Assembly: GCA_948468385.1 (NCBI GenBank)
Contig: CAOKHZ010000030.1
Location: 1 to 49,498 of the forward strand
Direction: 5' to 3'
Source: an uncultured Faecalicatena sp.
GTDB taxonomy: Bacteria > Bacillota > Clostridia > Lachnospirales > Lachnospiraceae
DNA length: 49,498 nucleotides
The first letter of the stretch is position 1. Each line of letters starts with the position of its first letter. A program made the translations under genes and the position numbers. This document shows positions 26,132-35,600 of the stretch, piece by piece. The notes beneath the pieces were generated by a model, which ran no database searches, had not been told where the DNA came from, and saw only the letters and a program-made list of their open reading frames with translations.

Positions 26132-26139
26132 CGAGCACG

Positions 26140-26310
26140 TCATGTATAAAATAAATCCGACCATTCCGTGATGCCGGCACGCAAAATCGCTTGTTTTGCA
26201 TGCTCTTCTTTTTCCGCGTTCCCCCGCGCCTGCGTCTGCCTCCGTTCCAAATATTCTTCTATGGAAATACAGTTGTCGTATCTCCTCTCCTGATTCATTT
26301 GCACGACCAT
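26140..26310 (-). CDS. Small hypothetical protein
   Basis: 56 aa, hydrophilic, starting MVVQMNQERRYDNCISIEEY and ending in a predicted helix (KQAILRAGITEWSDLFYT). GGGAGG lies 3-4 nt before the ATG at 26310; a GTG two codons later has better spacing. It is convergent with the 71-aa gene (8 bp apart). The frame extends further up to 26418, but through a repeat element. I do not recognise it. Confidence 0.5.
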   Translation of the reverse strand: MVVQMNQERRYDNCISIEEYLERRQTQARGNAEKEEHAKQAILRAGITEWSDLFYT

Positions 26311-26333
26311 TCTCCTCCCGACAAAACATCGTC

Positions 26334-26403
26334 GGGGCCAAAAGACCATGTATCTCATGCCGCACAAGACACATGAACTTTTGACCCCAACATCATTTAT
26401 ATG
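26334..26403. repeat. Repeat family A element with GGGGCCAAAAG / CTTTTGACCCC ends
   Basis: Inverted arms at 26334-26344 and 26378-26388 with one mismatch, inner CATGT/CATG pieces, then AACATCATTTATATG. The same CCCCAACATCATTT box follows the hairpin at 38930-38976. It lies between purA and the 56-aa gene and may also end the purA transcript. Confidence 0.7.
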
Positions 26404-26436
26404 CAGGAACCCATGCAATTAGAACCATGAAATCTA

Positions 26437-27717
26437 TCACTTTTTACGATAAATAATGTCGTCCCGCCCCGGGCCGTTGCTAATCATCGTAATCGGGTAC
26501 TCGATCTGTTCCTCGATAAACTCAATATACTTGCGACAGTTCTCCGGCAATTTTGCGTAACTTCGGATACCGCGGATGTCGCACTTCCACCCCGGAAGCA
26601 CGGTAAGAACCGGCTTTGCCTTATCAAGAAGGTGCGTGACCGGGAAGTCCGTCGTCACCTTGCCGTCAATCTCATAGCCTACGCAAACCGGAATCTCATC
26701 CAAGTATCCCAGTACGTCCAATACCGTGAACGCCACGTCCGTCGTCCCCTGCATCCGGCATCCATATTTCGACGCCACGCAGTCGAACCATCCCATGCGC
26801 CTTGGCCGCCCCGTCGTCGCGCCATACTCGCCGCCGTCGCCGCCGCGCTTTCTCAACTCGTCCGCCTCGTCCCCGAAAATCTCGCTGACAAAGGCACCGG
26901 CACCGACCGCGCTCGAATACGCCTTGCAGACGGTGATAATCTGCTTAATCTCATAAGGCGGAATCCCCGCCCCGATGGCGCCGTAAGCCGCCAACGTGGA
27001 AGAAGATGTGACCATCGGGTAAATCCCGTGATCCGGATCCTTCAACGAGCCAAGCTGCCCCTCCAGCAAAATGTTTTTCCCTTCCTTCAGGGCATTATGG
27101 AGGAACATGGACACGTCACACACGAAAGGCTCCACCATCTTTTTGTACCCTTGCAATTCCTCATAAATCTCATCCGGATTCAAAAGCGGCTTGTGGTACA
27201 AATGCTCGAAAACGACGTTCTTCTGCTCCGCCACCCGCACCACTTTCTCCCTCAACAACGCGTCGTCAAACAACTCGCTGACCTGGAATCCCGTCTTTGC
27301 ATACTTGTCAGAATAAAACGGCGCGATGCCGGACTTCGTGGAGCCAAAGGACTTTCCCCCCAAACGCTCCTCCTCGTAGGAATCAAGAAGCTTGTGGTAG
27401 GACATCACGATCTGCGCCCGGTCGGAAACCAGAATCTTCGGGGTCGGAACCCCCTTGTCCACGATGGACTTCACTTCCTCGAACAACCTCGGAATATCCA
27501 ATGCCACCCCGTTTCCGATAATGCTCGTCGTATGGTCGTAAAACACGCCCGACGGCAGCGTATGCAGCGCGAACTTTCCATAATCATTCACAATCGTGTG
27601 TCCTGCATTTGCCCCGCCCTGAAACCGCACGATAATATCCGCTTCCTTGCCGAGCATGTCGGTAATCTTTCCCTTGCCCTCGTCACCCCAGTTTGCCCCA
27701 ACTACTGCTTTTACCAT
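26437..27717 (-). CDS. purA: Adenylosuccinate synthetase
   Basis: GTP-dependent first step from IMP to AMP. 426 aa, starting MVKAVVGANWGDEGKGKITD with the GTP-binding loop and catalytic Asp. Further marks are RFQGGANAGHTIV with the catalytic histidine, the IMP-binding QLGSLKDPDHG, and GRPRRMGWFD. AGGAGG lies 9 nt before the ATG; the frame continues 25 codons up without a site. Has its own promoter about 95 nt upstream. Confidence 0.97.
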   Translation of the reverse strand: MVKAVVGANWGDEGKGKITDMLGKEADIIVRFQGGANAGHTIVNDYGKFALHTLPSGVFYDHTTSIIGNGVALDIPRLFEEVKSIVDKGVPTPKILVSDRAQIVMSYHKLLDSYEEERLGGKSFGSTKSGIAPFYSDKYAKTGFQVSELFDDALLREKVVRVAEQKNVVFEHLYHKPLLNPDEIYEELQGYKKMVEPFVCDVSMFLHNALKEGKNILLEGQLGSLKDPDHGIYPMVTSSSTLAAYGAIGAGIPPYEIKQIITVCKAYSSAVGAGAFVSEIFGDEADELRKRGGDGGEYGATTGRPRRMGWFDCVASKYGCRMQGTTDVAFTVLDVLGYLDEIPVCVGYEIDGKVTTDFPVTHLLDKAKPVLTVLPGWKCDIRGIRSYAKLPENCRKYIEFIEEQIEYPITMISNGPGRDDIIYRKK

Positions 27718-27809
27718 CTTACACGACCTCCTGCGTATCATTTCAAATCCTTCATTAAAAATATCCGGCACTTCCATTTCCAAACATTTCAAAAAGAAAC
27801 ACCGAAATG

Positions 27810-27838
27810 ATTATACTATATATTTCCATGCATGTAAA
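27810..27838 (-). promoter_or_regulatory. Sigma-A promoter for purA
   Basis: TTTACA (27833-27838) and TATAAT (27810-27815), 17-bp spacer. Confidence 0.85.
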
Positions 27839-27866
27839 ACGTTTTTTTTAACTTACATTAACAAAC

Positions 27867-29438
27867 TTACATCAACGGCGCAACCAGCCTTAACACCCTC
27901 CCGCAAAGCATCATGAACGGAGAAATCTTCTTGATGTCCGACACGGAAATGCTCGTGCACTGCTTCAAAGTCTCCTGAAAATCCCTCTCGACGCTTCGCA
28001 CCACCGGATTATTATAAAAGAACAATCCACACTCAAAATGCAAGTACAAGCTCCGGTAATCCAGGTTCACCGTGCCGACCGTTGCCGTGTCGTCGTCCGA
28101 GACGAACACCTTGGAATGTACGAATCCCGGCGTGAACTCGTAAATCTTCACCCCCGCCGAAATCAAGTCCCGGTAATACGTCTTTGCCACGGCAAACGCG
28201 TACCACTTGTCCGGGATGCCCGGCATGATGATTTTCACGTCAATCCCGCTTTTCGCCGCGCGCGTCAGCGTGTCCACCATCTGGTTGTCAATGATTAAGT
28301 ACGGGGTCATGATGTGCACGTACTTCTTGGCATGGTTCAAAATATGGGAATATACCTCGGCCCCGACATTTTCCTTGTCAAACGGGCTGTCCCCGTAAGG
28401 CGTGATGAACCCAAGCTCGCGGTGCAGTTCCCGCTCCTGCGGGACAAGGTAACGCTCGTAATCTTCCTTTCCATTCTCCGTCACGTTCCACATCTGGAGA
28501 AACAAAAGCGTCAGGCTCCTCACCGCGTCGCCCTTAATCATGATGGCATTGTCCTTCCAGTAACCAAAACGTTCCTTTTCATTAATATACTCGTCCGCCA
28601 GATTAATGCCGCCGGTAAATCCCACGTTTCCGTCAATTACGCAGATTTTCCGATGGTCACGGTTATTTTGGCTGGTGGTGAGTACCGGGCGGATTGGTGA
28701 AAACATCTTGCACTGGATTCCCATCTTACGAATCTCCTTGGGATAATTATACGGCAAAAGCGAAACGCTGCACATCCCGTCATACATGAAACGTACCTCC
28801 ACGCCCCGAGCCGCCTTTTGTTTCAAAATTTCCAGGATGCTGCCCCACATCCTTCCTTCCGCGACGATAAAATACTCCATGAAAATAAACCTTTTGGCCT
28901 TTTTCAATTCTTCTAAGAAAACCGGGAAATTATCCTCCCCACATTTGTAATATTCCGCCTTCGTGTTGCGGTACGTCGGTAAATGAAGCTGATGGTTCAT
29001 GTAGTAGGCCAGGTTCGCGTTCGCCGGCTTGCTAAGGCGCAAGTCCTCGATAATGCTTTTCTTCTGGCGCATGTACGGCCATGTCTGCAACTGTTCGTGC
29101 TCGAGCTTCTTTCCGATGTATCTGTTGCCAAGATCCAGTCTCACGTAAATGTAAAAAAGGCAGCCAAATACCGGGAAAACCAGAATCAACAGAATCCACG
29201 TGCACATGACCTCCGGATTGCCCCTCGTATTGATGATGTAAATGATGACGCCCACCTGGATCACCGTCTGAATCATGTACGCCAGATACTGGTACTGGCT
29301 CAACGACTCAGGCCACTGCGTCAGCCCGGCCAACACCCCGACCTGCAATAAAATAAGTACGGCAACCAATGCCGTACGACTAAATACCACGCTCAAAATC
29401 CCGTTTTTCGCCTTTTTTACCGCCTTGTGCTCTGCCAT
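27867..29438 (-). CDS. cls: Cardiolipin synthase (phospholipase D family)
   Basis: 523 aa. Two N-terminal membrane helices (about 16-38 and 45-66) with a third near 77-98, then two PLD domains with the HKD signatures HRKICVIDGNVGFTGG (about 261) and HSKVFVSDDDTATVGTVN (about 440). Condenses two phosphatidylglycerols into cardiolipin at the membrane. GGAGG lies 11 nt from the ATG. It has its own promoter and is divergent from a small membrane gene. No terminator is obvious before the purA promoter. Confidence 0.94.
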   Translation of the reverse strand: MAEHKAVKKAKNGILSVVFSRTALVAVLILLQVGVLAGLTQWPESLSQYQYLAYMIQTVIQVGVIIYIINTRGNPEVMCTWILLILVFPVFGCLFYIYVRLDLGNRYIGKKLEHEQLQTWPYMRQKKSIIEDLRLSKPANANLAYYMNHQLHLPTYRNTKAEYYKCGEDNFPVFLEELKKAKRFIFMEYFIVAEGRMWGSILEILKQKAARGVEVRFMYDGMCSVSLLPYNYPKEIRKMGIQCKMFSPIRPVLTTSQNNRDHRKICVIDGNVGFTGGINLADEYINEKERFGYWKDNAIMIKGDAVRSLTLLFLQMWNVTENGKEDYERYLVPQERELHRELGFITPYGDSPFDKENVGAEVYSHILNHAKKYVHIMTPYLIIDNQMVDTLTRAAKSGIDVKIIMPGIPDKWYAFAVAKTYYRDLISAGVKIYEFTPGFVHSKVFVSDDDTATVGTVNLDYRSLYLHFECGLFFYNNPVVRSVERDFQETLKQCTSISVSDIKKISPFMMLCGRVLRLVAPLM

Positions 29439-29478
29439 TTTTTCTTATGCCTCCAAAAAACATTTATGACAGTAAACT

Positions 29479-29507
29479 AGTTTAACACACTTTGCCTCAT
29501 TCATCAA
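29479..29507 (-). promoter_or_regulatory. Sigma-A promoter for cls
   Basis: TTGATG (29502-29507) and TAAACT (29479-29484), 17-bp spacer. Confidence 0.65.
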
Positions 29508-29578
29508 TCATTATCATGAAAAAACAACTCTGTCCTATCACAAGTTTAAAAAGTATTCTTAACTTTTCACAAAAACCA

Positions 29579-29607
29579 TTGTCTTTTTTCCTGATTCGTA
29601 TTAGAAT
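29579..29607 (+). promoter_or_regulatory. Sigma-A promoter for the 75-aa gene
   Basis: TTGTCT (29579-29584) and TAGAAT (29602-29607), 17-bp spacer, reading rightward. Confidence 0.7.
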
Positions 29608-29678
29608 AATGACGTGTGATTCCCGCGATTCGCTTCGCGCTTCGCACCGCCAAATTATTTTGAAAGGGGAGTTATGCA

Positions 29679-29906
29679 TTGAAGAAACTTTTAAAATGGC
29701 TCACCGCGCTGGCAGTCATCGGAACCATCGCCGGACTGCTCGCCTCCTACCTCCGCAAGAACCACGCGGACACCGATTCAAAAAGCTGCAATGCCACGGA
29801 TGATGAAGAATTCAACCTGGATACGGATCTTCAACCGGTAAACGGACGTGAATACGTCCCCCTGAAAAAGACGGAAGAAACACCGGCAGACGATAAAAGT
29901 GAATGA
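29679..29906 (+). CDS. Small membrane-anchored acidic protein, TTG start
   Basis: 75 aa. One N-terminal membrane helix (about 5-25, WLTALAVIGTIAGLLASYL) followed by an acidic tail (DDEEFNLDTDLQPV, ending ADDKSE). GGGGAG lies 7 nt before the TTG codon. It has its own promoter and a strong terminator, so it is a single-gene unit. Not recognised; no functional clue from neighbours. Confidence 0.75.
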   Translation: MKKLLKWLTALAVIGTIAGLLASYLRKNHADTDSKSCNATDDEEFNLDTDLQPVNGREYVPLKKTEETPADDKSE

Positions 29907-29911
29907 TTAAT

Positions 29912-29942
29912 GACCCCGCCGTTTTGGACGGGGTCGTTTTTT
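29912..29942 (+). terminator. Terminator of the 75-aa gene
   Basis: GACCCCG (29912-29918) pairs with CGGGGTC (29929-29935), then GTTTTTT. The last bases overlap the stop of the convergent MocR gene. Confidence 0.9.
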
Positions 29943-31344
29943 AATTCCAAGCCCCTGCCAGCAATGATACCGCCTGACCGATATTTTCCTCCTTGAGCCT
30001 TGCATATCCTAGCAAAATCGTGGGGGGCAACCGTTCACTCTCTTCTGCCTCCACCACGTAATCCGAAAGCCCGTACACCCGAACGCCCGCACCCGCCGCC
30101 CGCGCGATCAAGTCCTCTTCCGTCCGTCCCTCGCTAAAACGCAGCAATAAATGAACGCCCGCATGTTCGCCCGTGACTTGAAATTTCACCCGCATCTGCT
30201 TTAACGCCGAAAGCAACGCGTCATGACGGCCTTTGTACACCGCCCGCATCCTATTTAAATGCCTTTCATAATACCCCTCTTCCATAAACCTCTGCAAGAC
30301 TTGTTGGTTGATGCGCGACACGGTGGAATGCAAAAACGCGCCGCGCCGACGGTATTTTTCAAGCAAGGAATAGGGGAGCACCATGTAACTGATGCGGATG
30401 GCCGGTGCCACCGACTTGGAAAACGTGCCGACATAAATCACCCTGCCCTCCCGGTCATATCCCTGTAAGGCCGGGATCGGTTTCCCCTTATAGCGAAATT
30501 CGCTGTCATAATCATCTTCTATAATATAACGTCCCTCCTTCGCCCCCGCCCAGGAAAGCAACTCCAACCGCCGCTTGATTGGCATCACGATGCCTAGCGG
30601 ATACTGGTGGGAGGGCATCACGAAAGCGATGTCGGCACCGGAGGCGGCCAACTTCTCGACGTTCATCCCCTGGCCGTCCATGTCCACCGTGCACACGTCG
30701 TAAGAAAGATTTTGAAACAGCCGATAGTCCCGCTTATACGTGGGATTCTCAAACGCCACCTTGTGGTCGTTGCCAATCACCGCGTTTAAAAGCATCAAAA
30801 GATAATCATCGCCCGCGCCGATGACGATCTGTTCGGGCTCGCAATTGACCCCGCGCGCCTGGTGCAGGTAATCGCAGATGGCACTTCGAAGCCCCCACTC
30901 CCCCTGGGAATCCCCCAGGGAAAACAGCTCCGCCTTGTCATCAAGCAGGCTTTCCCGCGAAAGTTTTCGCCACACGCCGTAAGGAAAATAATCCAAATCC
31001 ACGCCATTCGGGGTAAAATCATACAAATAACGAGTCTTTGTATCCCGGGGAATTTCTTTTTTCCCCCGCGACGGGGATTCCAAGCGATAAAGCCCCCCCA
31101 CCTCGGCCACGAAATACCCGCTGCAAGGCCGTGACTCGATGTACCCTTCCGACAAAAGCTGCTCGTAGGCCAACTCCACGGTACTCCTGCTGACCTGAAG
31201 ATGCCCGCACAAAGCCCGCGTGGATGGCAGTTTTTCCCCGCTCTTTATCCGCCCGTCCTGAATGTCTTTCTTGATATACTTGTAAATTTGCTCATATAAA
31301 GGCACCTCCGACCTTGGCCGGAGGTGAATCGTCAACTCGTTCAT
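29941..31344 (-). CDS. MocR/GabR-family regulator (GntR HTH + aminotransferase-like domain)
   Basis: 467 aa. An N-terminal GntR winged helix (about 10-78: PLYEQIYKYIKKDIQDG, PSTRALCGHLQVSRSTV) is joined to a fold-type I aminotransferase domain. The PLP lysine lies in GTFSKSVAPAIR and the cofactor-binding aspartate in IIEDDYDSEF. Members control vitamin B6, GABA or amino-acid genes by sensing PLP adducts; the target here is unknown. It follows glnS by only 16 nt and probably shares its promoter, an unusual partnership. Its 3' end meets the terminator of the convergent 75-aa gene. Confidence 0.93.
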   Translation of the reverse strand: MNELTIHLRPRSEVPLYEQIYKYIKKDIQDGRIKSGEKLPSTRALCGHLQVSRSTVELAYEQLLSEGYIESRPCSGYFVAEVGGLYRLESPSRGKKEIPRDTKTRYLYDFTPNGVDLDYFPYGVWRKLSRESLLDDKAELFSLGDSQGEWGLRSAICDYLHQARGVNCEPEQIVIGAGDDYLLMLLNAVIGNDHKVAFENPTYKRDYRLFQNLSYDVCTVDMDGQGMNVEKLAASGADIAFVMPSHQYPLGIVMPIKRRLELLSWAGAKEGRYIIEDDYDSEFRYKGKPIPALQGYDREGRVIYVGTFSKSVAPAIRISYMVLPYSLLEKYRRRGAFLHSTVSRINQQVLQRFMEEGYYERHLNRMRAVYKGRHDALLSALKQMRVKFQVTGEHAGVHLLLRFSEGRTEEDLIARAAGAGVRVYGLSDYVVEAEESERLPPTILLGYARLKEENIGQAVSLLAGAWN

Positions 31345-31360
31345 AATCTAATTAACATCC

Positions 31361-33028
31361 TCACTTTGGAAGCTTGAACGAACTCTTTAGCGACACAATA
31401 CGGTTGAACACCAGCGCGTCCGGCTTAGAATCCTTCGCGTCAATACAAAAATAACCATTTCTCACGAACTGGAAGCTATCATAGGCACTCGCGTCACCAA
31501 AGCTCGGTTCCACGTAGCACTCTTTCAAAACCGTGAGCGAGTCCGGGTTCAGGTTCATCGAACCGTCCTCCTCGTTATAGACGCCCTTCTCCTCGTCCAC
31601 CAGATTTTCATAAAGGCGCACCTCGGCCTGCTGCGCCATCGGCGCGTAAACCCAATGAATCGTGCCCTTGACCTTCCTTCCGGTAAAGCCGCTTCCGCTC
31701 TTTGTCTCCGGGTCGTAGGTACAATGAACCGTCGTAACATTGCCCTTCTCGTCCTTCTCAAACCCCACGCATTTTACAAAATAGGCCGACATCAGACGCA
31801 CTTCGTTGTCCGGGAAGAGACGGAAATATTTCTTCGGGGGAACCTCCATAAAGTCCTCCCGCTCGATATAAAGCTCCCGGCCAAACGGCACCTTGCGCGT
31901 GCCAAGTGCCTCATTTTCCAGGTTGTTCGGCACGTCCAAATACTCGACCTGCCCTTCCGGGTAATTGTCAATCACCAATTTAATCGGATCGAGTATCGCC
32001 ATCATACGCGGTTTCTTCAATTTCAAATCTTCGCGAATACAATATTCCAGCATCGCGTAATCGACGGAACTCTGTGCCTTGGACACGCCGCACATTTCAA
32101 TAAACATCTTGATGGATTCCGGCGTGAAGCCCCTGCGCCGCAAGGCCGCGATGGACACCAGGCGCGGGTCGTCCCAACCGTCCACGACGCCGTCCTCCAC
32201 CAACTTCTTGATATAACGCTTGCCGGTCACGACGTTCGTAAGATATAGTTTGGCAAACTCAATCTGGCGGGGACGGTTCTCAAACTCGCACTCTTTCACC
32301 ACCCAGTCGTAGAGCGGCCGATGGTCTTCAAACTCCAACGTGCAAATGGAATGCGTGATACCCTCCACCGCGTCCTCGATTGGATGCGCGAAGTCATACA
32401 TCGGATAAATGCACCACTTGTCGCCGGTATTATGGTGCGTCATATGGGCAACACGATAAATGACCGGGTCGCGCATGTTGATGTTCGGCGAGGCCATGTC
32501 AATCTTGGCCCGCAGAACCTTTTCGCCGTCCCGATATTTCCCGTCGCGCATGTCTTGGAACAATTCCAGATTTTCCTCCACCGTCCGATTCCGGTATGGG
32601 CTTTCCTTCCCCGGTTCCTTAAGCGTCCCCCGATATTCACGGATTTCGTCGGCAGACAAGTCACAGACGAAAGCCTTTCCCTTGCGAATCAATTTCAATG
32701 CGCATTCGTACATCGTGTCAAAATAGTCAGAGGCGAAATACAAATGCTCCTTCCAATCGGCCCCCAGCCACTGGATGTCCTCCTTGATGGAATCAACGAA
32801 CTCCATCTTCTCCTTGGTCGGGTTGGTGTCATCAAACCGCATGTGGAACGTCCCGCCATATTTTTGGGACAATCCATAATTTAGGAGAATCGACTTGGCA
32901 TGTCCTATATGAAGGTATCCATTCGGCTCCGGCGGGAACCGCGTGCACACATGGTCATATACCCCTTCCGCCAAATCCTTGTCAATTTCCTGCTCGATAA
33001 AATTTCTTGATACGATTTCGTTCTCCAT
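31361..33028 (-). CDS. glnS: Glutamine--tRNA ligase
   Basis: 555 aa class I synthetase that charges tRNA-Gln directly. The N-terminal active site has [15 protein letters not shown]; further on are GWDDPRL and [10 protein letters not shown]. At the KMSKS position the chain reads [11 protein letters not shown] rather than the MSKRKL known from E. coli. The C-terminal anticodon-binding barrels are present. GGAGG lies 5 nt before the ATG at 33028 and gives the expected N terminus; the frame is open 29 codons further, through the promoter. The leader is short, with no T-box. Confidence 0.95.
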   Translation of the reverse strand: MENEIVSRNFIEQEIDKDLAEGVYDHVCTRFPPEPNGYLHIGHAKSILLNYGLSQKYGGTFHMRFDDTNPTKEKMEFVDSIKEDIQWLGADWKEHLYFASDYFDTMYECALKLIRKGKAFVCDLSADEIREYRGTLKEPGKESPYRNRTVEENLELFQDMRDGKYRDGEKVLRAKIDMASPNINMRDPVIYRVAHMTHHNTGDKWCIYPMYDFAHPIEDAVEGITHSICTLEFEDHRPLYDWVVKECEFENRPRQIEFAKLYLTNVVTGKRYIKKLVEDGVVDGWDDPRLVSIAALRRRGFTPESIKMFIEMCGVSKAQSSVDYAMLEYCIREDLKLKKPRMMAILDPIKLVIDNYPEGQVEYLDVPNNLENEALGTRKVPFGRELYIEREDFMEVPPKKYFRLFPDNEVRLMSAYFVKCVGFEKDEKGNVTTVHCTYDPETKSGSGFTGRKVKGTIHWVYAPMAQQAEVRLYENLVDEEKGVYNEEDGSMNLNPDSLTVLKECYVEPSFGDASAYDSFQFVRNGYFCIDAKDSKPDALVFNRIVSLKSSFKLPK

Positions 33029-33086
33029 CTCTTCCTCCTGCGACCGTATTGAAAATTCGGAATTTGCTTTTCCGGTCATGCCCACA

Positions 33087-33115
33087 AGTTTACCATAATT
33101 TTCACGACACGGCAA
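33087..33115 (-). promoter_or_regulatory. Sigma-A promoter for glnS and the MocR gene
   Basis: TTGCCG (33110-33115) and TAAACT (33087-33092), 17-bp spacer. Confidence 0.75.
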
Positions 33116-33156
33116 GTGCTATCGTTACAATTCAGCGCGGCCTAAAACTGTAACAG

Positions 33157-35397
33157 TTACCTGGGTTTCGTTCCCGTCCCGTCCCGCTTCGCCTCTTTCA
33201 GGCGGTTCAAGGTAATCTCCTTCTCGTTATACGAGACTTTCGTCTCCGTGCCTTCCTCAAACAAATACACCTGCTCCAGCTCGTCCTTTTTTTGAATCTT
33301 CATGCCGCGCACGCCGACCGCGCCCTTCTTCTTCTCCGGCACGTCCGTGGCCGGAAAACGAAGAAAGTACCCGTTCTTCGTCCGAAGCACCACTTGTTGG
33401 TTATCCGCAACGACCTGCACGTCTATAAGCGCGTCCTCCTCTGAAAGTTTCGTGGCCGCAATCGTCCGCTTCGCCACCTGGAACTCCGTACCCTCGACCC
33501 GCTTGATCATGCCCTGCCTCGTGGCAAACAGCAATTTGGAAAAACGCATCTGCTCCGCGTCGCAGACCATCACGATCTGTTCCTGCGCGCTGCTGTAATT
33601 ACTCACGTTGTCAATCGCGACTCCTTTATCGCGGAACTTCCCGCACGGAAGGTCTAACACCTTCACCTGGTGCATCTTGCCGCCGTCCGTGAACATACAT
33701 ATCCTCCCCGTGTTCATGCAGTGCACGACGTACTTGTTCTCGCTATCCGCCGCCTCCTTGTTGCGCTCATAAACGCCAACGTCCACCGTCCTGGCATAAC
33801 CGAAGCGATCCATCAAAAAGACGACCTCCTGCTCCTCGATTTTCCTTTCCTCGAATACGGCTTCCTCCGCGTTTTCAATCATGGTGCGCCGCTTGCGTCC
33901 ATATTCCTTCTTGAACGCGTCGAGCTCCTCGATGATCACGTTAGCCATCGAGTCGTAATTTTTCAAAACATCCTCGTAACGGGCAATATTTTTCAAGGTG
34001 GCCTCATGTTCCTTTTGCAAGGCCTCGATTTCCAGACCAATCAATTTGTAAAGGCGCATCTCCAAAATCGCCGTCGCCTGCCGCTCCGTAAAACGCAAAA
34101 GCGAGGCCATCTTGCGGGAAATGTTGGACTTGAAGCGAATGTGTTCCGTCACGCCGTTGACCAGGCACGCCCTCGCGTCCTTCACGGACTCGCTGCCGCG
34201 CAATATCTCGATAATCAAGTCAATCACGTCGCAAGCCTTGATCAAGCCTTCCTGTACTTCCTTTTTCTCCAATTCCTTCGCAAGCAACGTCTTATATTTG
34301 CGCGTCATCAACTCGAACTGGAAGTCCACGTGATGCTCGATGATGGCCTTTAAGCCCAACGTCTCCGGCCGCCCGTTTGCCACCGCCAGCATATTGACCC
34401 CGAACGTGTCCTCCAGACGGGTCTTTTTGTAGAGCATGTTTTTTAAATTTTCCACGTCGGCCCCGCGCTTTAACTCCAGCACGATGCGGATGCCCTCCTT
34501 CGACGACTGGTTGGAAATGTCCACGATGTCCGTCGTTTTCTTCGTCTCCACCAGGTTCGCCACGTCGTTCAAGAACTTGGCAATACCGCTGCCAATCATC
34601 GTATAGGGGATTTCCGTGATGACCAATTGCTGCTTTCCGCCCTTTAGCTCCTCGACCTCCACCTTGCCGCGGAGCTTGATTTTTCCTTGCCCGGTCTCGT
34701 AAATTTCCGGCAGGTCATCTTTGTTGACGACGATGCCCCCGGTCGGAAAATCCGGCCCTTTAATATGACGCATCAACTGGCGGGTACTGATTTCGTCATT
34801 CTTCATATAAGCCTTGACCGCGTCAATGACCTCGGCCAGATTGTGCGTGGGAATGCTCGTCGCCATGCCGACCGCGATGCCTTCCGCGCCGTTGACAAGC
34901 AAGTTTGGCACGCGCACCGGCAACACGAGCGGCTCCTTCTCCGTCTCGTCGAAATTTGGCCCAAAATCAATCACGTTCTTGTCCAGGTCGGCAAGGTAAG
35001 CCTCCTGCGTGAACTTCGTCAGCCTCGCCTCCGTGTAACGCATGGCCGCCGCCCCGTCGCCCTCGATGGAGCCGAAATTGCCATGCCCGTCCACCAGTAT
35101 CATACCTTTCTTGAAATCCTGCGCCATCACGACCAGTGCCTCGTAAATGGAGCTGTCGCCATGCGGATGGTACTTGCCCATCGTGTCGCCGACGATACGC
35201 GCGCATTTTCGATAAGGCTTGTCATAACGGATGCCCAACTCGTGCATGTCGTACAACGTGCGCCGCTGCACGGGCTTTAAGCCGTCGCGCACGTCCGGCA
35301 GGGCGCGGGCGATAATCACGCTCATGGCATAATCTATGTAAGACTTTTTCATTACCTCCGAATATTCCGTTCGGATAATCTGTGGTTCGCTACTCAT
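33157..35397 (-). CDS. parC: Type IIA topoisomerase subunit A, ParC-like
   Basis: 746 aa. Catalytic Tyr121 is in [10 protein letters not shown]; the quinolone region [11 protein letters not shown] has the susceptible-type Ser82 and Glu86. After the breakage-reunion and coiled-coil parts (to about 480) comes a short beta-pinwheel domain. The QRRGG 'GyrA box' needed for DNA wrapping by gyrase is absent, and the chain is shorter than usual GyrA, so a topoisomerase IV-type decatenase is more likely than gyrase. It is paired with the ATPase subunit 201 bp upstream; the gap holds two repeat units. AAAGGAA precedes the ATG. Confidence 0.85.
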   Translation of the reverse strand: MSSEPQIIRTEYSEVMKKSYIDYAMSVIIARALPDVRDGLKPVQRRTLYDMHELGIRYDKPYRKCARIVGDTMGKYHPHGDSSIYEALVVMAQDFKKGMILVDGHGNFGSIEGDGAAAMRYTEARLTKFTQEAYLADLDKNVIDFGPNFDETEKEPLVLPVRVPNLLVNGAEGIAVGMATSIPTHNLAEVIDAVKAYMKNDEISTRQLMRHIKGPDFPTGGIVVNKDDLPEIYETGQGKIKLRGKVEVEELKGGKQQLVITEIPYTMIGSGIAKFLNDVANLVETKKTTDIVDISNQSSKEGIRIVLELKRGADVENLKNMLYKKTRLEDTFGVNMLAVANGRPETLGLKAIIEHHVDFQFELMTRKYKTLLAKELEKKEVQEGLIKACDVIDLIIEILRGSESVKDARACLVNGVTEHIRFKSNISRKMASLLRFTERQATAILEMRLYKLIGLEIEALQKEHEATLKNIARYEDVLKNYDSMANVIIEELDAFKKEYGRKRRTMIENAEEAVFEERKIEEQEVVFLMDRFGYARTVDVGVYERNKEAADSENKYVVHCMNTGRICMFTDGGKMHQVKVLDLPCGKFRDKGVAIDNVSNYSSAQEQIVMVCDAEQMRFSKLLFATRQGMIKRVEGTEFQVAKRTIAATKLSEEDALIDVQVVADNQQVVLRTKNGYFLRFPATDVPEKKKGAVGVRGMKIQKKDELEQVYLFEEGTETKVSYNEKEITLNRLKEAKRDGTGTKPR

Positions 35398-35420
35398 AAT
35401 ATAAATTCCTTTCTTTTCAT

Positions 35421-35600
35421 AAGGAAGTTCTTTTCGCTAAATTCGCGCTTTCCGCGCTCATTATGCGTTCAATGCCAGTTGCTTTCGGTCAAGGAAGTTC
35501 TTCTCGCTAAATTCGGCCTGCGGCCTCATTAATCTCTAAGAACGACCTCGCACTAAGCTCATCCTTCGCCATGCTCGGATTCACTAAGTTGCTTTCGGTC
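35421..35600. repeat. Two repeat family B units between parE and parC
   Basis: Unit 1 (35421-35490) and unit 2 (35491-35600) each begin AAGGAAGTTCTT and TCGCTAAATTCG (one T/C difference) and each end AGTTGCTTTCGGTC. They differ in the middle, and unit 2 is longer by 40 bp. Read on the minus strand, unit 2 starts with the TGA stop of parE (TGACCGAAAGCAACT). A third partial copy is at 226-248. Confidence 0.8.
35507..35572 (-). other. 21-codon open frame inside repeat unit 2
   Basis: ATG at 35572 to TAG at 35507 encodes a hydrophilic peptide beginning MAKDELSARSFLEIN. No ribosome site is visible. It is probably a by-product of the repeat, but the frame spans most of the unit and could be tested for conservation. 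Confidence 0.2.

Noticed and set aside
26632-27810. 392-codon plus-strand frame opposite purA
   Set aside because: Antisense shadow; composition and lack of a ribosome site argue against a gene, and it runs over the purA promoter.
35421-35600. CRISPR-like array
   Set aside because: Only two units of unequal length with no regular spacers, and no cas genes anywhere in the window.
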